The notes: generated from the letters alone by a model not told the origin. Shown: positions 19,306 to 27,428, counted from the first letter of the stretch. The stretch: DNA of 64,000 bases from Olsenella_K absiana (GCF_036408855.1 NZ_JAZGJQ010000007.1:36950-100949); one strand, 5' to 3'. Numbers and translations are program-made.

Positions 19306-19354
19306 TCTGAGATATCCGACGTTCACTTTTTACCACAGGATATGTCAGATGCAA
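19306..19354 (-). promoter_or_regulatory. Promoter with long inverted repeat before the HTH-amylase gene
   Basis: Arms at 19306-19317 (TCTGAGATATCC) and 19338-19349 (GGATATGTCAGA) are reverse complements at 11 of 12 positions, 20 bp apart, with centres 32 bp or about three helical turns apart. On the minus strand, TTGCAT (19354-19349), a 16-bp spacer and TAAAAA form a promoter candidate lying across one arm, with the other arm downstream of -10. This is a typical autoregulator operator arrangement and sits 15 bp from the start codon of the HTH-containing protein. Confidence 0.55.
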
Positions 19355-19438
19355 GAAGAATTCCATCGGCGCGCGACGAGGGCCTGTGGCGCCGCCAGGA
19401 CAGGCCGTAGCTAGGGCGGGGCCTGACGGCGTCCTAGG

Positions 19439-20236
19439 CTAGAGCACCTTGCTCAGGAAGCTCTTGGTGCGCTCGTTTCGGGGGTGGTGCATGACCTGCT
19501 CGGGGTCGCCCTGCTCGACGATCACGCCGCCGTCGATGAAGATGACGCGGTCGGCCACGTCGTGCGCGAAGCCCATCTCGTGGGTCACGATCACCATGGT
19601 CATGCCGTCGTCTGCGAGCTCGCGCATGACGTCGAGGACCTCATGGACCATCTCGGGGTCCAGGGCGCTCGTCGGCTCGTCGAACAGCATGATGTCGGGC
19701 TGCATGGCGAGGGCGCGCGCGATGGCCACGCGCTGCTGCTGGCCGCCGGAGAGGGAGCGCGGCATGGCGTCGGCCTTGTCGGCCATGCCCACGCGGGCGA
19801 GCAGGTCCATGGCGACCTTGTCCGCCTCCGCCTGGCCCATGAGCTTGAGCTGCACGGGGGCGTAGGTGAGGTTCTCGCGCACGCTGTAGTGCGGGAAGAG
19901 GTTGAACTGCTGGAACACCATGCCGAGGTGGCGACGGATGCGGTCGACGTCCGCGCCCGGGGCGCAGATGCTCTCGCCGTCGATGACGATGTCGCCGGAG
20001 GTGGGCTCCTCGAGGCGGTTGATGCAGCGCAGCATGGTCGACTTGCCGGAGCCGGAGGGGCCGATCACGCAGACGACCTCGCCCGGCTGGACGTCCAGGT
20101 CGATGCCGCTCAGCACCTCGTTGTCGCCGAAGCTCTTGCGCAGGCCCGTGATGCGGATCTTGGGCTGGCCCGCCTTGTCGCCCGTCGCAGGCGCGCCCGC
20201 CGGCGTGGTGGCGCCCTTCGTGGTCTTGTCGTCCAT
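19439..20236 (-). CDS. Amino-acid ABC transporter ATP-binding protein (GlnQ-like)
   Basis: 265 residues. Walker A GPSGSGKST, Q-loop FQQFNLFP, signature LSGGQQQR, Walker B IMLFDEPTSALDPE and the H-loop THEMGF, all characteristic of the polar amino-acid (PAAT) subfamily. A 25-residue Thr/Ala/Gly-rich N-terminal extension precedes the ATPase core. The start abuts the permease stop at 20237. With the next two genes it makes a complete importer. Confidence 0.93.
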   Translation of the reverse strand: MDDKTTKGATTPAGAPATGDKAGQPKIRITGLRKSFGDNEVLSGIDLDVQPGEVVCVIGPSGSGKSTMLRCINRLEEPTSGDIVIDGESICAPGADVDRIRRHLGMVFQQFNLFPHYSVRENLTYAPVQLKLMGQAEADKVAMDLLARVGMADKADAMPRSLSGGQQQRVAIARALAMQPDIMLFDEPTSALDPEMVHEVLDVMRELADDGMTMVIVTHEMGFAHDVADRVIFIDGGVIVEQGDPEQVMHHPRNERTKSFLSKVL

Positions 20237-20914
20237 CTAGGCACGCATCCTTTTCTCGACGGTCCTCGAGACGAGCATGAGGACGCTGGTGATCAGGAGG
20301 AAGACGACGGCGACCCAAGTGTAGGTCGCGAACGACTCCATGGTCCTGCCGACGTAGATCCTCGCCTGGTACATGATCTCGCCGAGGCCGATGGCGTAGA
20401 GGATCGTCGAGTCCTTGAGCGTGATGATGCACTGGTTCACGAGGGAGGGCAGGCAGATGCGCACCGCCTGGGGCAGGATGATCTTGCGCATCGAGGTGGC
20501 GTAGCTCACGCCGAGGCTGCGGGAGGCCTCCATCTGGCCCTTGGGCACGGCCTCGATGGACCCGCGGAATATCTCGGAGATGTAGGCGCCCGCGTTGAGC
20601 GTCAGGGTGAGGATCGAGGCGGTGAGAACGCTCACGCGGAACTCGGTCGCGCCGAGGAGCTGGAAGAGCTGCGGGAGGGCGAAGTAGACGTAGAACGCCT
20701 GGACGAGCATCGGCGTGCCGCGGATGATCCAGATGTAGAACTTGGCGATGCCCCTCAGGACCTTCAGGTGCGAGAGGTGCATGAGGCAGACGAGGATGCC
20801 CAGGACCATCGCTATCACGAGCGACAGGACGGTCACGTACAGGGTGGTGCCGAGGCCGCTGGCGAGCATCGGCCCCACCCCCTGCAGGGTCTGAATCAGG
20901 CTTTCGGGGTTCAA
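20237..20914 (-). CDS. Amino-acid ABC transporter permease (HisM/GlnP family)
   Basis: 225 residues with five predicted membrane segments and the HisMQ-type motifs IRGTPMLVQAFYVYF, LTLNAGAYISEIFRGSIEAVPKGQ and the EAA loop SRSLGVSYATSMRKIILPQA. The start is TTG at 20914, preceded by GGAGGG. It serves as the membrane channel, probably as a homodimer since only one permease gene is present. Confidence 0.92.
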   Translation of the reverse strand: MNPESLIQTLQGVGPMLASGLGTTLYVTVLSLVIAMVLGILVCLMHLSHLKVLRGIAKFYIWIIRGTPMLVQAFYVYFALPQLFQLLGATEFRVSVLTASILTLTLNAGAYISEIFRGSIEAVPKGQMEASRSLGVSYATSMRKIILPQAVRICLPSLVNQCIITLKDSTILYAIGLGEIMYQARIYVGRTMESFATYTWVAVVFLLITSVLMLVSRTVEKRMRA

Positions 20915-20961
20915 ACGTCCCTCCCTCCAGAGTCAGGCCGCGAGCGGCCCGCGCCTCGCCC

Positions 20962-21765
20962 CTAGGCGAGGTACTTGTTCACGATCTTCTCGTAGTCCCC
21001 GGAGCTCTTGAGCTCCTTGAGGCCCTTGTCGAACGCCTCGAGGAGGTCCTGGTTCTGGCCCTTCATGACCGCGAAGCCATACGGCGTGGAGTAGTTCTCC
21101 TTCTCCTCGGTCACGATCTTGAGCCCGTTGCCCTGCTGGATGCCGTAGGACATGACGGGGTAGTCCTCGAAGCAGGCGACGGAGTTCCCGGTGAGGACGT
21201 CCTGGTACATGATCGAGGAGTCGTCGAAGTAGGTCAGCGTGAAGCCGTACTTGGAGGAGAGGTCCTCCGCGCAGGAGGCGCCCTGCGTGCCGGTCTTGGC
21301 CGCCACGGTCTTGCCGCCGAGGTCGTCATAGCCGGCGACGGAGCTGCCGTCCTTGACCGCCATGCAGACGTAGGAGTCGTAGTAGGCGTCCGAGAAGTCG
21401 TACTTCTTCTTGCGCTCGTCGGTGATCGACATGCCCGCGATGACGGCGTCAGCCTGGCCGCTCTCGAGCGCGGCGACCGCGGCGTCGAAGCCGAGGGACT
21501 GCAGGTCGTACTTGAAGCCCTCCTTCTCCGCGCAGGCGGCGAGGATGTCGACGTCGATGCCGACGAACTTGCCGGAGTCGTCCGTGAACTCGAACGGGGC
21601 GAACGTGGTGTCGGTGGCGACGACGTAGGAGGCCTTCGAGAAGCCGCCGTTGCCGGAGCCGCCCGAGGCACTGGTGCCGCCGCAGCCGACGAGGCCGAGG
21701 CTGGCCACCGCCGTGGCACCGCCGACGAGTCCGAGGAAGTTGCGCCGGGTGATGGAGTTGCTCAT
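20962..21765 (-). CDS. Amino-acid ABC transporter substrate-binding lipoprotein
   Basis: 267 residues. The N-terminus combines a Tat-like RRNFLGLVGG signal with a lipobox (LVGCGG), so it is likely exported folded and lipid-anchored. The SBP_bac_3 core shows YVVATDTTFAPFEFTDDSGKF, GFDAAVAALESGQADAVIAGMSIT and KTVAAKTGTQGA. It binds a polar amino acid; the exact ligand cannot be read from sequence. The ATG at 21765 has AAGGGGG upstream. A long 460-bp spacer separates it from the divergent MATE gene. Confidence 0.92.
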   Translation of the reverse strand: MSNSITRRNFLGLVGGATAVASLGLVGCGGTSASGGSGNGGFSKASYVVATDTTFAPFEFTDDSGKFVGIDVDILAACAEKEGFKYDLQSLGFDAAVAALESGQADAVIAGMSITDERKKKYDFSDAYYDSYVCMAVKDGSSVAGYDDLGGKTVAAKTGTQGASCAEDLSSKYGFTLTYFDDSSIMYQDVLTGNSVACFEDYPVMSYGIQQGNGLKIVTEEKENYSTPYGFAVMKGQNQDLLEAFDKGLKELKSSGDYEKIVNKYLA

Positions 21766-21919
21766 GTTGTTTCCCCCTTGCGGTCTCATGCGAGGTTTCC
21801 ATGGTCGGAGGGCTGGTGCCGCGCGCCGGGAGGCGGCCCGAGGCAAGCGCCCACCCCGCCCGATAGATGGTACATTCCATGATTGCCGCCCAACGTTTCG
21901 TACCTGTGATTAACCGTTT

Positions 21920-21938
21920 ACATTTCATTAAGAAATGT
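21920..21938. promoter_or_regulatory. Palindrome upstream of the amino-acid transporter
   Basis: ACATTTC-ATTAA-GAAATGT, a perfect 7-bp inverted repeat with 5-bp spacer in the AT-rich core, 155 bp upstream of the substrate-binding protein start. It looks like a dimeric repressor site. The cognate regulator is not identifiable here. Confidence 0.45.
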
Positions 21939-22020
21939 GACTTGTATCGGCCTTCACCTGCACAAAGGAAAGGTCCGGCGTACGAGAAGGCAGAGGGCGG
22001 CCACAGGTGCCGTCTCTTTA

Positions 22021-22038
22021 TATGCATGTCCATGCATA
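22021..22038. promoter_or_regulatory. Palindrome upstream of the MATE transporter
   Basis: TATGCATG-TC-CATGCATA, a perfect 8-bp inverted repeat with a 2-bp spacer, 190 bp before the MATE start. Possible operator for a dimeric regulator. Confidence 0.45.
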
Positions 22039-22134
22039 CGTCCACAGCTCCTCCACAAGGGCGCGCCTCGCGTCCCGCCCGGCGGGCGCCAGGCGGGACG
22101 CTCCCCCGCGCCGGCGTGCCCCTGAGGGACGCGC

Positions 22135-22140
22135 TACCAT
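22135..22140 (+). promoter_or_regulatory. Candidate -10 box for the MATE transporter
   Basis: TACCAT preceded by GCGC, 88 bp before the ATG. It matches the GCGC-TA-N3-T pattern seen before three other plus-strand genes. The GGCGGACAAGGACG copy begins 14 bases downstream, inside the predicted leader. Confidence 0.3.
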
Positions 22141-22153
22141 GGGAGGTCTGAAA

Positions 22154-22167
22154 GGCGGACAAGGACG
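22154..22167 (+). repeat. GGCGGACAAGGACG spacer repeat (copy A)
   Basis: Exact 14-mer also present at 54931-54944 and, reversed, at 9338-9351; a 13-base version lies reversed at 11540-11552 inside rsgA. Three of four copies are intergenic. The element's role is unknown. Confidence 0.5.
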
Positions 22168-22227
22168 ACGGGCAGAGGGGGCGCACGCGACCGTTAGGCG
22201 ACGCGCCCGCGTTGGAGGCTTAACGGC

Positions 22228-23625
22228 ATGGCAGAGGGCGCGGCGGCGGGAGGGGGACGGCACGGGGCCTCGGCCTCGCGCCAGATCGACATGACGCGGG
22301 GCTCCCTTGCGGACAAGGTCCTGCTCTTCGCCGTCCCCGTCGCCGTGACGGCCATGCTGCAGCAGCTCTACAACGTGGCGGACGTCGCTGTCACGGGCCG
22401 GTTCGTGAGCGCCGAGGCCATGGCCGCCGTCGGCTGCAACGCCTCGGTCGTCTCGCTGCTCGTCTCGCTCTTCCAGGGCATCTCCCTCGGGGCCAACGTG
22501 ACCATCGCCACCGCCATCGGCGCCGAGGAGCCGGACCGCGCGCACCGCGCCGTCCACACGTCCCTCGTCTTCGCCCTCGCCGGCGGCGTCATCCTCGCCG
22601 TCCTTGCGGAGCTCCTCTCGGCGCCGACCCTCACGCTGCTCGGCGTACCCGACGACATCTTCGGCATGGCCCTCGCCTACCTCAGGGTCTACGTGGCGGG
22701 CCTGCCCGTCGTCTTCCTCTACGACTTCGAGGCGGCCGTCTTCCGCAGCGTGGGCGACACGCTCACGCCGCTTCGGACCCTCGTGGTCTCGAGCGGCGCG
22801 AACATCGCGCTCGACCTCCTCGTGGCCCGCGTGCTCGGCTGGGGTCCGGCCGGCGTCGCGCTGACGACCGTGGCCGCGACCGCCGTGGCCGCCGCCATCC
22901 TCTTCGCCCGGCTCCTGCGCGCCGGCAAGGCCATCCGCGTCACCGTATCCGACCTGCGCGTGGACCGCTGGGCGCTCAAGGAGATCCTCAGGGTGGGGCT
23001 TCCCGCCGGCGTCCAGAGCGCGTTCTTCTCCATCGCGAACGTGGTGATCCAGGGCGCCATCAACAGCCTGGGGCAGACCGTCATCGCGGCGAGCTCGGCC
23101 GGCGCGAGCATCGAGTCGCTCACCTACTTCGTCTACAACTCCTTCGGCCAGGCCTGCACCACCTTCGTGGGTCAGAACCACGGGGCGAGAAGGCCCGACC
23201 GCTGTCGCAGGGCGCTCGGGGTCTGCCTGCTCGAGTGCCTGGCCACGGGCGGCGTCGTCATCGCGCTGGTGCTCGGCTTCGGCCACCAGCTGATCGCCTT
23301 CTTCGACCCCGACCCCGCCGTCGTGCGGGAGGGCTACGTCCGCCTGCAGTTCGTGATCGGCGCCCAGGTCTTCTGCGCCTTCAACGAGAACTTCTCGGGC
23401 TACCTGCGCGGGTACGGCATGTCGCTCCTGCCGGCCGCCCTCACCGTCTTCAGCATCGTGATCCTGCGCCTCGCCTACGTCGCGGTCGTGTTCGCGCACG
23501 ACCCCACCTTCCCCTGCCTGCTCGCGGTCTACCCCGTGAGCCTAGGCGTCAACGCGGCGGGGCTCGTGCTGCTCTACCTCGCGGTGGGTCGCGGCCTCGG
23601 CGAGGGCGCGGCGGCCACGCGCTAG
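22228..23625 (+). CDS. MATE family multidrug/sodium exporter
   Basis: 465 residues, twelve predicted membrane segments. MATE signature regions are visible: MLQQLYNVADVAVTGRFVSAEAMAAVG near the N-terminus, SLFQGISLGANVTIA, and the second-half repeat GLPAGVQSAFFSIANVVIQGAINSLG. These proteins export organic cations or drugs against Na+ or H+. No paired regulator is adjacent, and the substrate cannot be predicted. The N-terminal 20 residues are a Gly/Ala-rich extension. Confidence 0.92.
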   Translation: MAEGAAAGGGRHGASASRQIDMTRGSLADKVLLFAVPVAVTAMLQQLYNVADVAVTGRFVSAEAMAAVGCNASVVSLLVSLFQGISLGANVTIATAIGAEEPDRAHRAVHTSLVFALAGGVILAVLAELLSAPTLTLLGVPDDIFGMALAYLRVYVAGLPVVFLYDFEAAVFRSVGDTLTPLRTLVVSSGANIALDLLVARVLGWGPAGVALTTVAATAVAAAILFARLLRAGKAIRVTVSDLRVDRWALKEILRVGLPAGVQSAFFSIANVVIQGAINSLGQTVIAASSAGASIESLTYFVYNSFGQACTTFVGQNHGARRPDRCRRALGVCLLECLATGGVVIALVLGFGHQLIAFFDPDPAVVREGYVRLQFVIGAQVFCAFNENFSGYLRGYGMSLLPAALTVFSIVILRLAYVAVVFAHDPTFPCLLAVYPVSLGVNAAGLVLLYLAVGRGLGEGAAATR

Positions 23626-23658
23626 GCCCGGGCAGGCGGCGCCGGCCGAGAAAGACGT

Positions 23659-23696
23659 GGGGCCGCCGGCGCGGGTCTCCCCACGCCGGCGGCCCC
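23659..23696. terminator. Bidirectional hairpin between MATE and nitroreductase genes
   Basis: A 13-bp perfect GC stem (arm GGGGCCGCCGGCG, partner 23684-23696) with a 12-base loop, between convergent stops. No T tract. Confidence 0.55.
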
Positions 23697-23748
23697 GGCC
23701 CACATCATGCAAGGCAGGCGCATCTGGGGCGCCCGCCCGTCGCGCTTC

Positions 23749-24321
23749 CTAGCGGGCGACCTTCACGCGGTCGTCGACGTTCTCCCCGGCCTTGTCGCCC
23801 GCGGGCGCCACGATGCCGCCGAAGGGCATCTCGGCGACGAGCGTCCAGCTCTCGGGGACGGAGAAGAGCTCGCGCACCGCGTCGTCGATCACGGGGTTGT
23901 AGTGCTGGACGTTGGCGCCGATGCCGAGGTCCCTCAGGCCCGCCCAGACGGAGAACTGCAGCATGCCGTTGGCCTGCTGGGCCCAGACGGGGAAGTTCTG
24001 AGCGTAGGCGGCGAACTGCTTCTGCAGCCCGCTCACGACGTCCTCATCCACGAAGTAGAGCACGGTGCCGGCGGCCGCCTTGAAGCCGTCGATCTTCTCG
24101 CGCGCGACCTTGCCGCCGAACGCGTCGAAGACGGCGTCCCAGAGCTGGTCCTGCTTCTCGCCGAGGGCGACGACGACGCGCTGGCTGCGCATGTTGAAGG
24201 CGTCGGGCACGAGCTCGACGATGCGCTTGACGTCGGCGACGACGCGCTCCTCGGGGACGGGGAGCTCCTTGTTGAGGGCGTAGACGGAGCGCCTCTGCTC
24301 CAGGGATTCGATGATTGCCAT
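23749..24321 (-). CDS. Nitroreductase family protein (Frm2/Hbn1-like)
   Basis: 190 residues. The N-terminal LEQRRSVYALNKELPVPEERVV and VPDAFNMRSQRVVVALG match the Frm2/Hbn1-type FMN nitroreductases, as do QQANGMLQFSVWAGLRDLGIGANVQHYNP and the C-terminal EMPFGG. These FMN enzymes reduce quinones or nitro compounds and are linked to redox or lipid stress. Start ATG with GAGAGAGGAACC upstream. It is probably transcribed from its own promoter, 115 bp after the dioxygenase gene on the same strand. Confidence 0.88.
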   Translation of the reverse strand: MAIIESLEQRRSVYALNKELPVPEERVVADVKRIVELVPDAFNMRSQRVVVALGEKQDQLWDAVFDAFGGKVAREKIDGFKAAAGTVLYFVDEDVVSGLQKQFAAYAQNFPVWAQQANGMLQFSVWAGLRDLGIGANVQHYNPVIDDAVRELFSVPESWTLVAEMPFGGIVAPAGDKAGENVDDRVKVAR

Positions 24322-24436
24322 GGTGGTTCCTCTCTCTTCGCTGCTTCTCGTTGTTCTCCGCCATCCTCGCCGATTGGCCTCGGACGCGTTGCGGGCGCCC
24401 CGCGGATGGGTTTGCTATACCCGGACCAAGGCCGTC

Positions 24437-25231
24437 TCACACGCCGAACGCGTAGCTCGTCATGGAGACGGCGCCGAGGTCGCAGACGTCGTTCAGGACC
24501 TCGGGCACCTCGCCCTCGGTCGCGCCGAGCACGTACTCGAGCGGCAGGAAGTGCTCGGGGGTCGGGGCGGCCTTCTTGTAGTCGGGGAGCTCGTCGGCGT
24601 GGAGGAGGCGCTCGTCGTCGCGGGCGAGCACGAGGTCGCGGACAGCGCCGTCGAACCCGCGCGCCCAGTCGTAGCCCTCCTCGGGCATGCCCCAGTTCAC
24701 GCGGTAGAGGTTGTGCACGACGTTGCCGCTCGCGAGCAGCAGGTACCCCTCGTCGCGCAGTGCGGCGAGCCGGCGCCCGGCCTCGTAGGATTCCGCGAGC
24801 CCCGCGGCCCTGCTCACGGAGAGCTGCACCACGGGCACGTCCGCCTTGGGGAAGAGGTGGCAGAGCGTGGTCCACGCGCCGTGGTCGATGCCCCAGGAGC
24901 GCTCCACGTCCTCCTCGACCGCAAAGCCCTCCCCCGCTAGCCCGAGCACGCGCCGGCCCAGCTCGGGGCTGCCCTTCACGGGGTACTTGAAGTCATAGAG
25001 CTCCTGGGGGAAGCCGTACATGTCATAGACCTGCTCGGGCTCCTCCTCGGTCTGGACGAGCCAGCCCGGGGTAAACCAGTGCGCGGAGACCATCAGCGCG
25101 GCCTTGGGCCTGCCGTGGCGCTCGACGATCCTCTCTCCCAGGCGCGTGAGCGCCCTCGTCCTGTCGCTGTCCTCCAAGGCGAGCATGGGGCTGCCGTGCC
25201 CCATGAACACCGCCGGCATCCTGTCCGCCAT
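24437..25231 (-). CDS. ygiD: Class III extradiol ring-cleavage dioxygenase (YgiD/DODA family)
   Basis: 264 residues. Family motifs are visible: PAVFMGHGSPM near the N-terminus, MVSAHWFTPG, SWGIDHGAWTTLCHLFPKADVPVVQLS, GNVVHN and the late histidine PTPEHFLPLEYVLGA. The histidines (GHG, AHW, DHG, EHF) are those used for metal binding and catalysis in YgiD. The substrate in bacteria is uncertain. It is divergent from an HxlR regulator, an arrangement often seen for quinone- or aldehyde-responsive control. Confidence 0.88.
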   Translation of the reverse strand: MADRMPAVFMGHGSPMLALEDSDRTRALTRLGERIVERHGRPKAALMVSAHWFTPGWLVQTEEEPEQVYDMYGFPQELYDFKYPVKGSPELGRRVLGLAGEGFAVEEDVERSWGIDHGAWTTLCHLFPKADVPVVQLSVSRAAGLAESYEAGRRLAALRDEGYLLLASGNVVHNLYRVNWGMPEEGYDWARGFDGAVRDLVLARDDERLLHADELPDYKKAAPTPEHFLPLEYVLGATEGEVPEVLNDVCDLGAVSMTSYAFGV

Positions 25232-25273
25232 CGTGGCCCCCTCTCACGTGCGCCCGCACGAGGTATTGAATCG

Positions 25274-25350
25274 ATACTTAGTACACTTAGAATTGTGACA
25301 GGGACCGACTGCGGCGCAAGAGCAATCTTTCGCCATACCTAGTACCCTTG
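25274..25350. promoter_or_regulatory. Direct-repeat operator candidates between ygiD and the HxlR gene
   Basis: Two similar sites, ATACTTAGTACACTT (25274-25288) and ATACCTAGTACCCTT (25335-25349), identical at 13 of 15 positions and 61 bp apart, one near each divergent start. The TAGTAC core is AT-rich against the local composition. They are plausible binding sites for the adjacent HxlR-type regulator. Confidence 0.5.
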
Positions 25351-25385
25351 AGGAAACCAAGCGAGAAGGACGGGGGTGCCGCGAG

Positions 25386-25847
25386 GTGCGCGATGGGAAG
25401 GTGGCCGGGTCGTCGGCCGCGGACGTGGGGGAGCCGCAGGGCGAGAGCGACTTCGGCGCGGGGGCGGTCCTGGGGCTCGAGCGCTGCGCGGGCGTGGAGG
25501 CAGACCCGTCCGGGGCGCCCTGCCCCTTCGTCACGGCGCAGCAGCTCCTGCAGGGCAAGTGGTCCATCCTCGTGCTGCACCACCTCGCGGACGGCCCGCT
25601 GCGCTTCAACCAGCTCCGCAGGCGCCTGCCGCAGCTCACGGCCGCCACGCTGACGAGCCAGCTGCGCTACCTCGAGGGGCACGGCATGGTGCGGCGCCAG
25701 ATCTTCCCCGAGGTGCCGCCGAGGGTCGAGTACTCCCTCACGGATCTGGGCGAGTCCTTCAAGCCCGTGCTCGACCAGATCCAGGCATGGGGCGCTCGCT
25801 ACCTCGAGCGGCGCCAGTCCGCGGAAGCCGACGACGGGCGGGGCTAG
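25386..25847 (+). CDS. HxlR-family transcriptional regulator
   Basis: 153 residues. A winged-helix HxlR domain starts near residue 45: CPFVTAQQLLQGKWSILVLHHLADGPLRFNQLRRRLPQLTAATLTSQLRYLEGHGMVRR and VPPRVEYSLTDLGES. The cysteine in GAPCPF lies where redox-sensing members (YodB/HypR type) keep a reactive Cys. The N-terminal 40 residues are low-complexity, so the GTG at 25386 may be too early. It is divergent from the dioxygenase gene, which it probably controls. Confidence 0.85.
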   Translation: MRDGKVAGSSAADVGEPQGESDFGAGAVLGLERCAGVEADPSGAPCPFVTAQQLLQGKWSILVLHHLADGPLRFNQLRRRLPQLTAATLTSQLRYLEGHGMVRRQIFPEVPPRVEYSLTDLGESFKPVLDQIQAWGARYLERRQSAEADDGRG

Positions 25848-25884
25848 CACCAGGCCGGCCCTGCGGCGAGCCATCGCGGCCACA

Positions 25885-25911
25885 GCCAGGCTACGTGCGG
25901 CGTAGCCTGGC
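25885..25911 (+). terminator. Hairpin 1 downstream of the HxlR gene
   Basis: Perfect 11-bp stem GCCAGGCTACG with its complement at 25901-25911, loop of five bases, 38 bp beyond the stop. Confidence 0.5.
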
Positions 25912-25918
25912 GAAAGTA

Positions 25919-25959
25919 GGTGCGCGCCCGCCCCGGAAGGTCCGGGGCGGGCGCGCACC
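25919..25959. terminator. Hairpin 2 between HxlR and ferritin genes
   Basis: A very strong 19-bp perfect stem (25919-25937 with 25941-25959) with an AGG loop, between convergent stops 25847 and 26002. Probably stops transcription from both sides. Confidence 0.65.
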
Positions 25960-26001
25960 GTCGCCGCCTTCTGCCACAGGCGCAGCTTTGCGCGATGCCG
26001 G

Positions 26002-26520
26002 CTACATCGCCATCGTCGTGGTCGGGACGTAGGTGCGCGCCTGGTACTTGGCGTCCAGGGAGAACAGGCCCTGCGGCGTGGAGCCGAAGATCTTGTAGTC
26101 CTGGATCATGTCCTTGGCGTTGGTCTCCTCCTCGCCCTGCTCCTTCACGAACCAGTCGAGCAGCTGCATGGTGCGGAAGTCGTGGATGGCGTAGGCGGCT
26201 GCGTAGCAGTCGTTGATGAGGCTCGTCACGTACTGCTCGTGCTCGAGGCCGGCCTCGAGCGGCTCGAGGTCGTTCGTGAAGGTCTTGTCCGGCTTGTCGA
26301 TGGCCTCCATCGTGGGCTTGAAGTCGTTGTCGAGCAGGTAGCGGCGGAGGATCTTGGCGTGGTCGACCTCCTCCTGGACCTGGATCGTGTACCAGTTGGC
26401 GTAGCCCTTGAGGCCGCGGTCGTCGTAGTAGTCGGCGAAGGTCTGGTAGAGGTAGGCGGAGTAGAGCTCCTTGTTAATCTGCGTGTTCAAGATCTCGGAG
26501 ACCGACTTGTCGAGTGCCAT
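26002..26520 (-). CDS. Ferritin-like iron storage protein
   Basis: 172 residues. Bacterial ferritin (FtnA-type): INKELYSAYLYQTFADYYDDRGLKGYANWYTIQVQEEVDHAKILRRYL contains the conserved E, E and H metal ligands of the first helix pair, and FVKEQGEEETNAKDMI supplies the later glutamates. It stores iron as ferrihydrite in the cytoplasm. Start ATG 26520 with AAGGAG seven bases away. A promoter candidate is immediately upstream. It ends with a short Met/Thr-rich tail. Confidence 0.93.
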   Translation of the reverse strand: MALDKSVSEILNTQINKELYSAYLYQTFADYYDDRGLKGYANWYTIQVQEEVDHAKILRRYLLDNDFKPTMEAIDKPDKTFTNDLEPLEAGLEHEQYVTSLINDCYAAAYAIHDFRTMQLLDWFVKEQGEEETNAKDMIQDYKIFGSTPQGLFSLDAKYQARTYVPTTTMAM

Positions 26521-26555
26521 GGAGACACTCCTTTCCGCATCGCGCACGATGCCGT

Positions 26556-26584
26556 CGCCATTAGATGACGCCACCCATCATAGC
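26556..26584 (-). promoter_or_regulatory. Candidate ferritin promoter
   Basis: TTGCTA (26584-26579), a 17-bp spacer and TAATGG (26561-26556) on the minus strand, 36 bp before the ATG. The spacer contains TGATG and GTCAT as short inverted halves. Confidence 0.4.
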
Positions 26585-26684
26585 AACGCGACGCGCCCTC
26601 GGCGGCCGCCCGGACCCCGACGCACCCGGCTCCGCAGACCCGACACGCGCCCACATGCGAGCCCGCGCCCTCCGGCGCCCGGCG

Positions 26685-27428
26685 CTACCCCTCGCGCACG
26701 GTCTCGTTGGAGATGACGCAGCGGTTGGCCGGCAGCCAGACGCTGCCCCACTCGAAGGGCGTGCCGTCGGCGAGGCGCACGAGCTGGTCGAGGTCGAGCA
26801 CCGGCGCCCCCTCGTCGCACTCGAGCCACTGGCCGCGGCGCTTGCCCGCCGTGCGGGCGCTGTAGACCATCTCGCTCCTGCCGATGGCCTGCCCGCTCGT
26901 GCGCTCTGCCGCCGCGAACAGCCCCTCGCGCGAGAAGTCCGCGTCCTCGATGCCTGGGCAGGCGCGCAGGTTGAGGTGGCTCTCGATGAACATCACCGGG
27001 TGGTGGTAGGCGTAGCGGACGCGCGCGAGGTAGAGGTAGTCCTCCCCCTCCTCGATCCCCAGGTTCTCCGCGCAGGCGAGGTTGGCCCGCCCCACCCGCT
27101 CCTCCACGACGCGGGTCTCGAACTCTATGCCCTGGGCGCTCATGGACTCGGCGAAGGAGAGCAGCCGGTTGGAGCTGGGCCGCGCGATGAGCGGCTGCGT
27201 GACGAAGGTGCCGCGACCGCGCTGCTGCACGAGGAGCCCCTCGTCGACCAGCTTGCGGATGCCCTTCTGCACCGTGCCGCGCGAGAGCCCCAGCATGCTC
27301 ATGAGCTCGTGCTCGGAGGGGATGGGCGCGTCGACCCCCCACTCCTTGGAGTAGATCTTCTCGCGGACGTAGTCGGAGACCTGCACGTAGAGCAGGGACC
27401 CGGCCCTCTTCTCGAGCTTGGGCATCAT
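26685..27428 (-). CDS. GntR-family regulator with UTRA domain
   Basis: 247 residues. N-terminal winged helix: LYVQVSDYVREKIYSKEWGVDAPIPSEHELMSMLGLSRGTVQKGIRKLVDEGLLVQQRGRGTFV. The C-terminal part (about 85-245) has the UTRA effector fold pattern of the HutC subfamily (LLSFAESMSAQG, YLYLARVRYAYHHPVMFIESHLN). The ATG overlaps the stop of the upstream phospholipase-like gene (ATGATG), so they form an operon. The effector is probably a small sugar phosphate or amino acid derivative. A CTTGT-N4-ACAA site precedes the operon. Confidence 0.88.
   Translation of the reverse strand: MMPKLEKRAGSLLYVQVSDYVREKIYSKEWGVDAPIPSEHELMSMLGLSRGTVQKGIRKLVDEGLLVQQRGRGTFVTQPLIARPSSNRLLSFAESMSAQGIEFETRVVEERVGRANLACAENLGIEEGEDYLYLARVRYAYHHPVMFIESHLNLRACPGIEDADFSREGLFAAAERTSGQAIGRSEMVYSARTAGKRRGQWLECDEGAPVLDLDQLVRLADGTPFEWGSVWLPANRCVISNETVREG

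Larger units (their letters stand above)
21766..22227. other. Divergent spacer with two palindromes
   Basis: A 462-bp non-coding region between the amino-acid transporter operon (minus) and the MATE gene (plus). It has an unusually AT-rich core (21885-21960), two separate operator-like palindromes (21920-21938, 22021-22038), a GCGC-TACCAT box (22135-22140) and one copy of GGCGGACAAGGACG (22154-22167). No credible open reading frame. Confidence 0.5.
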
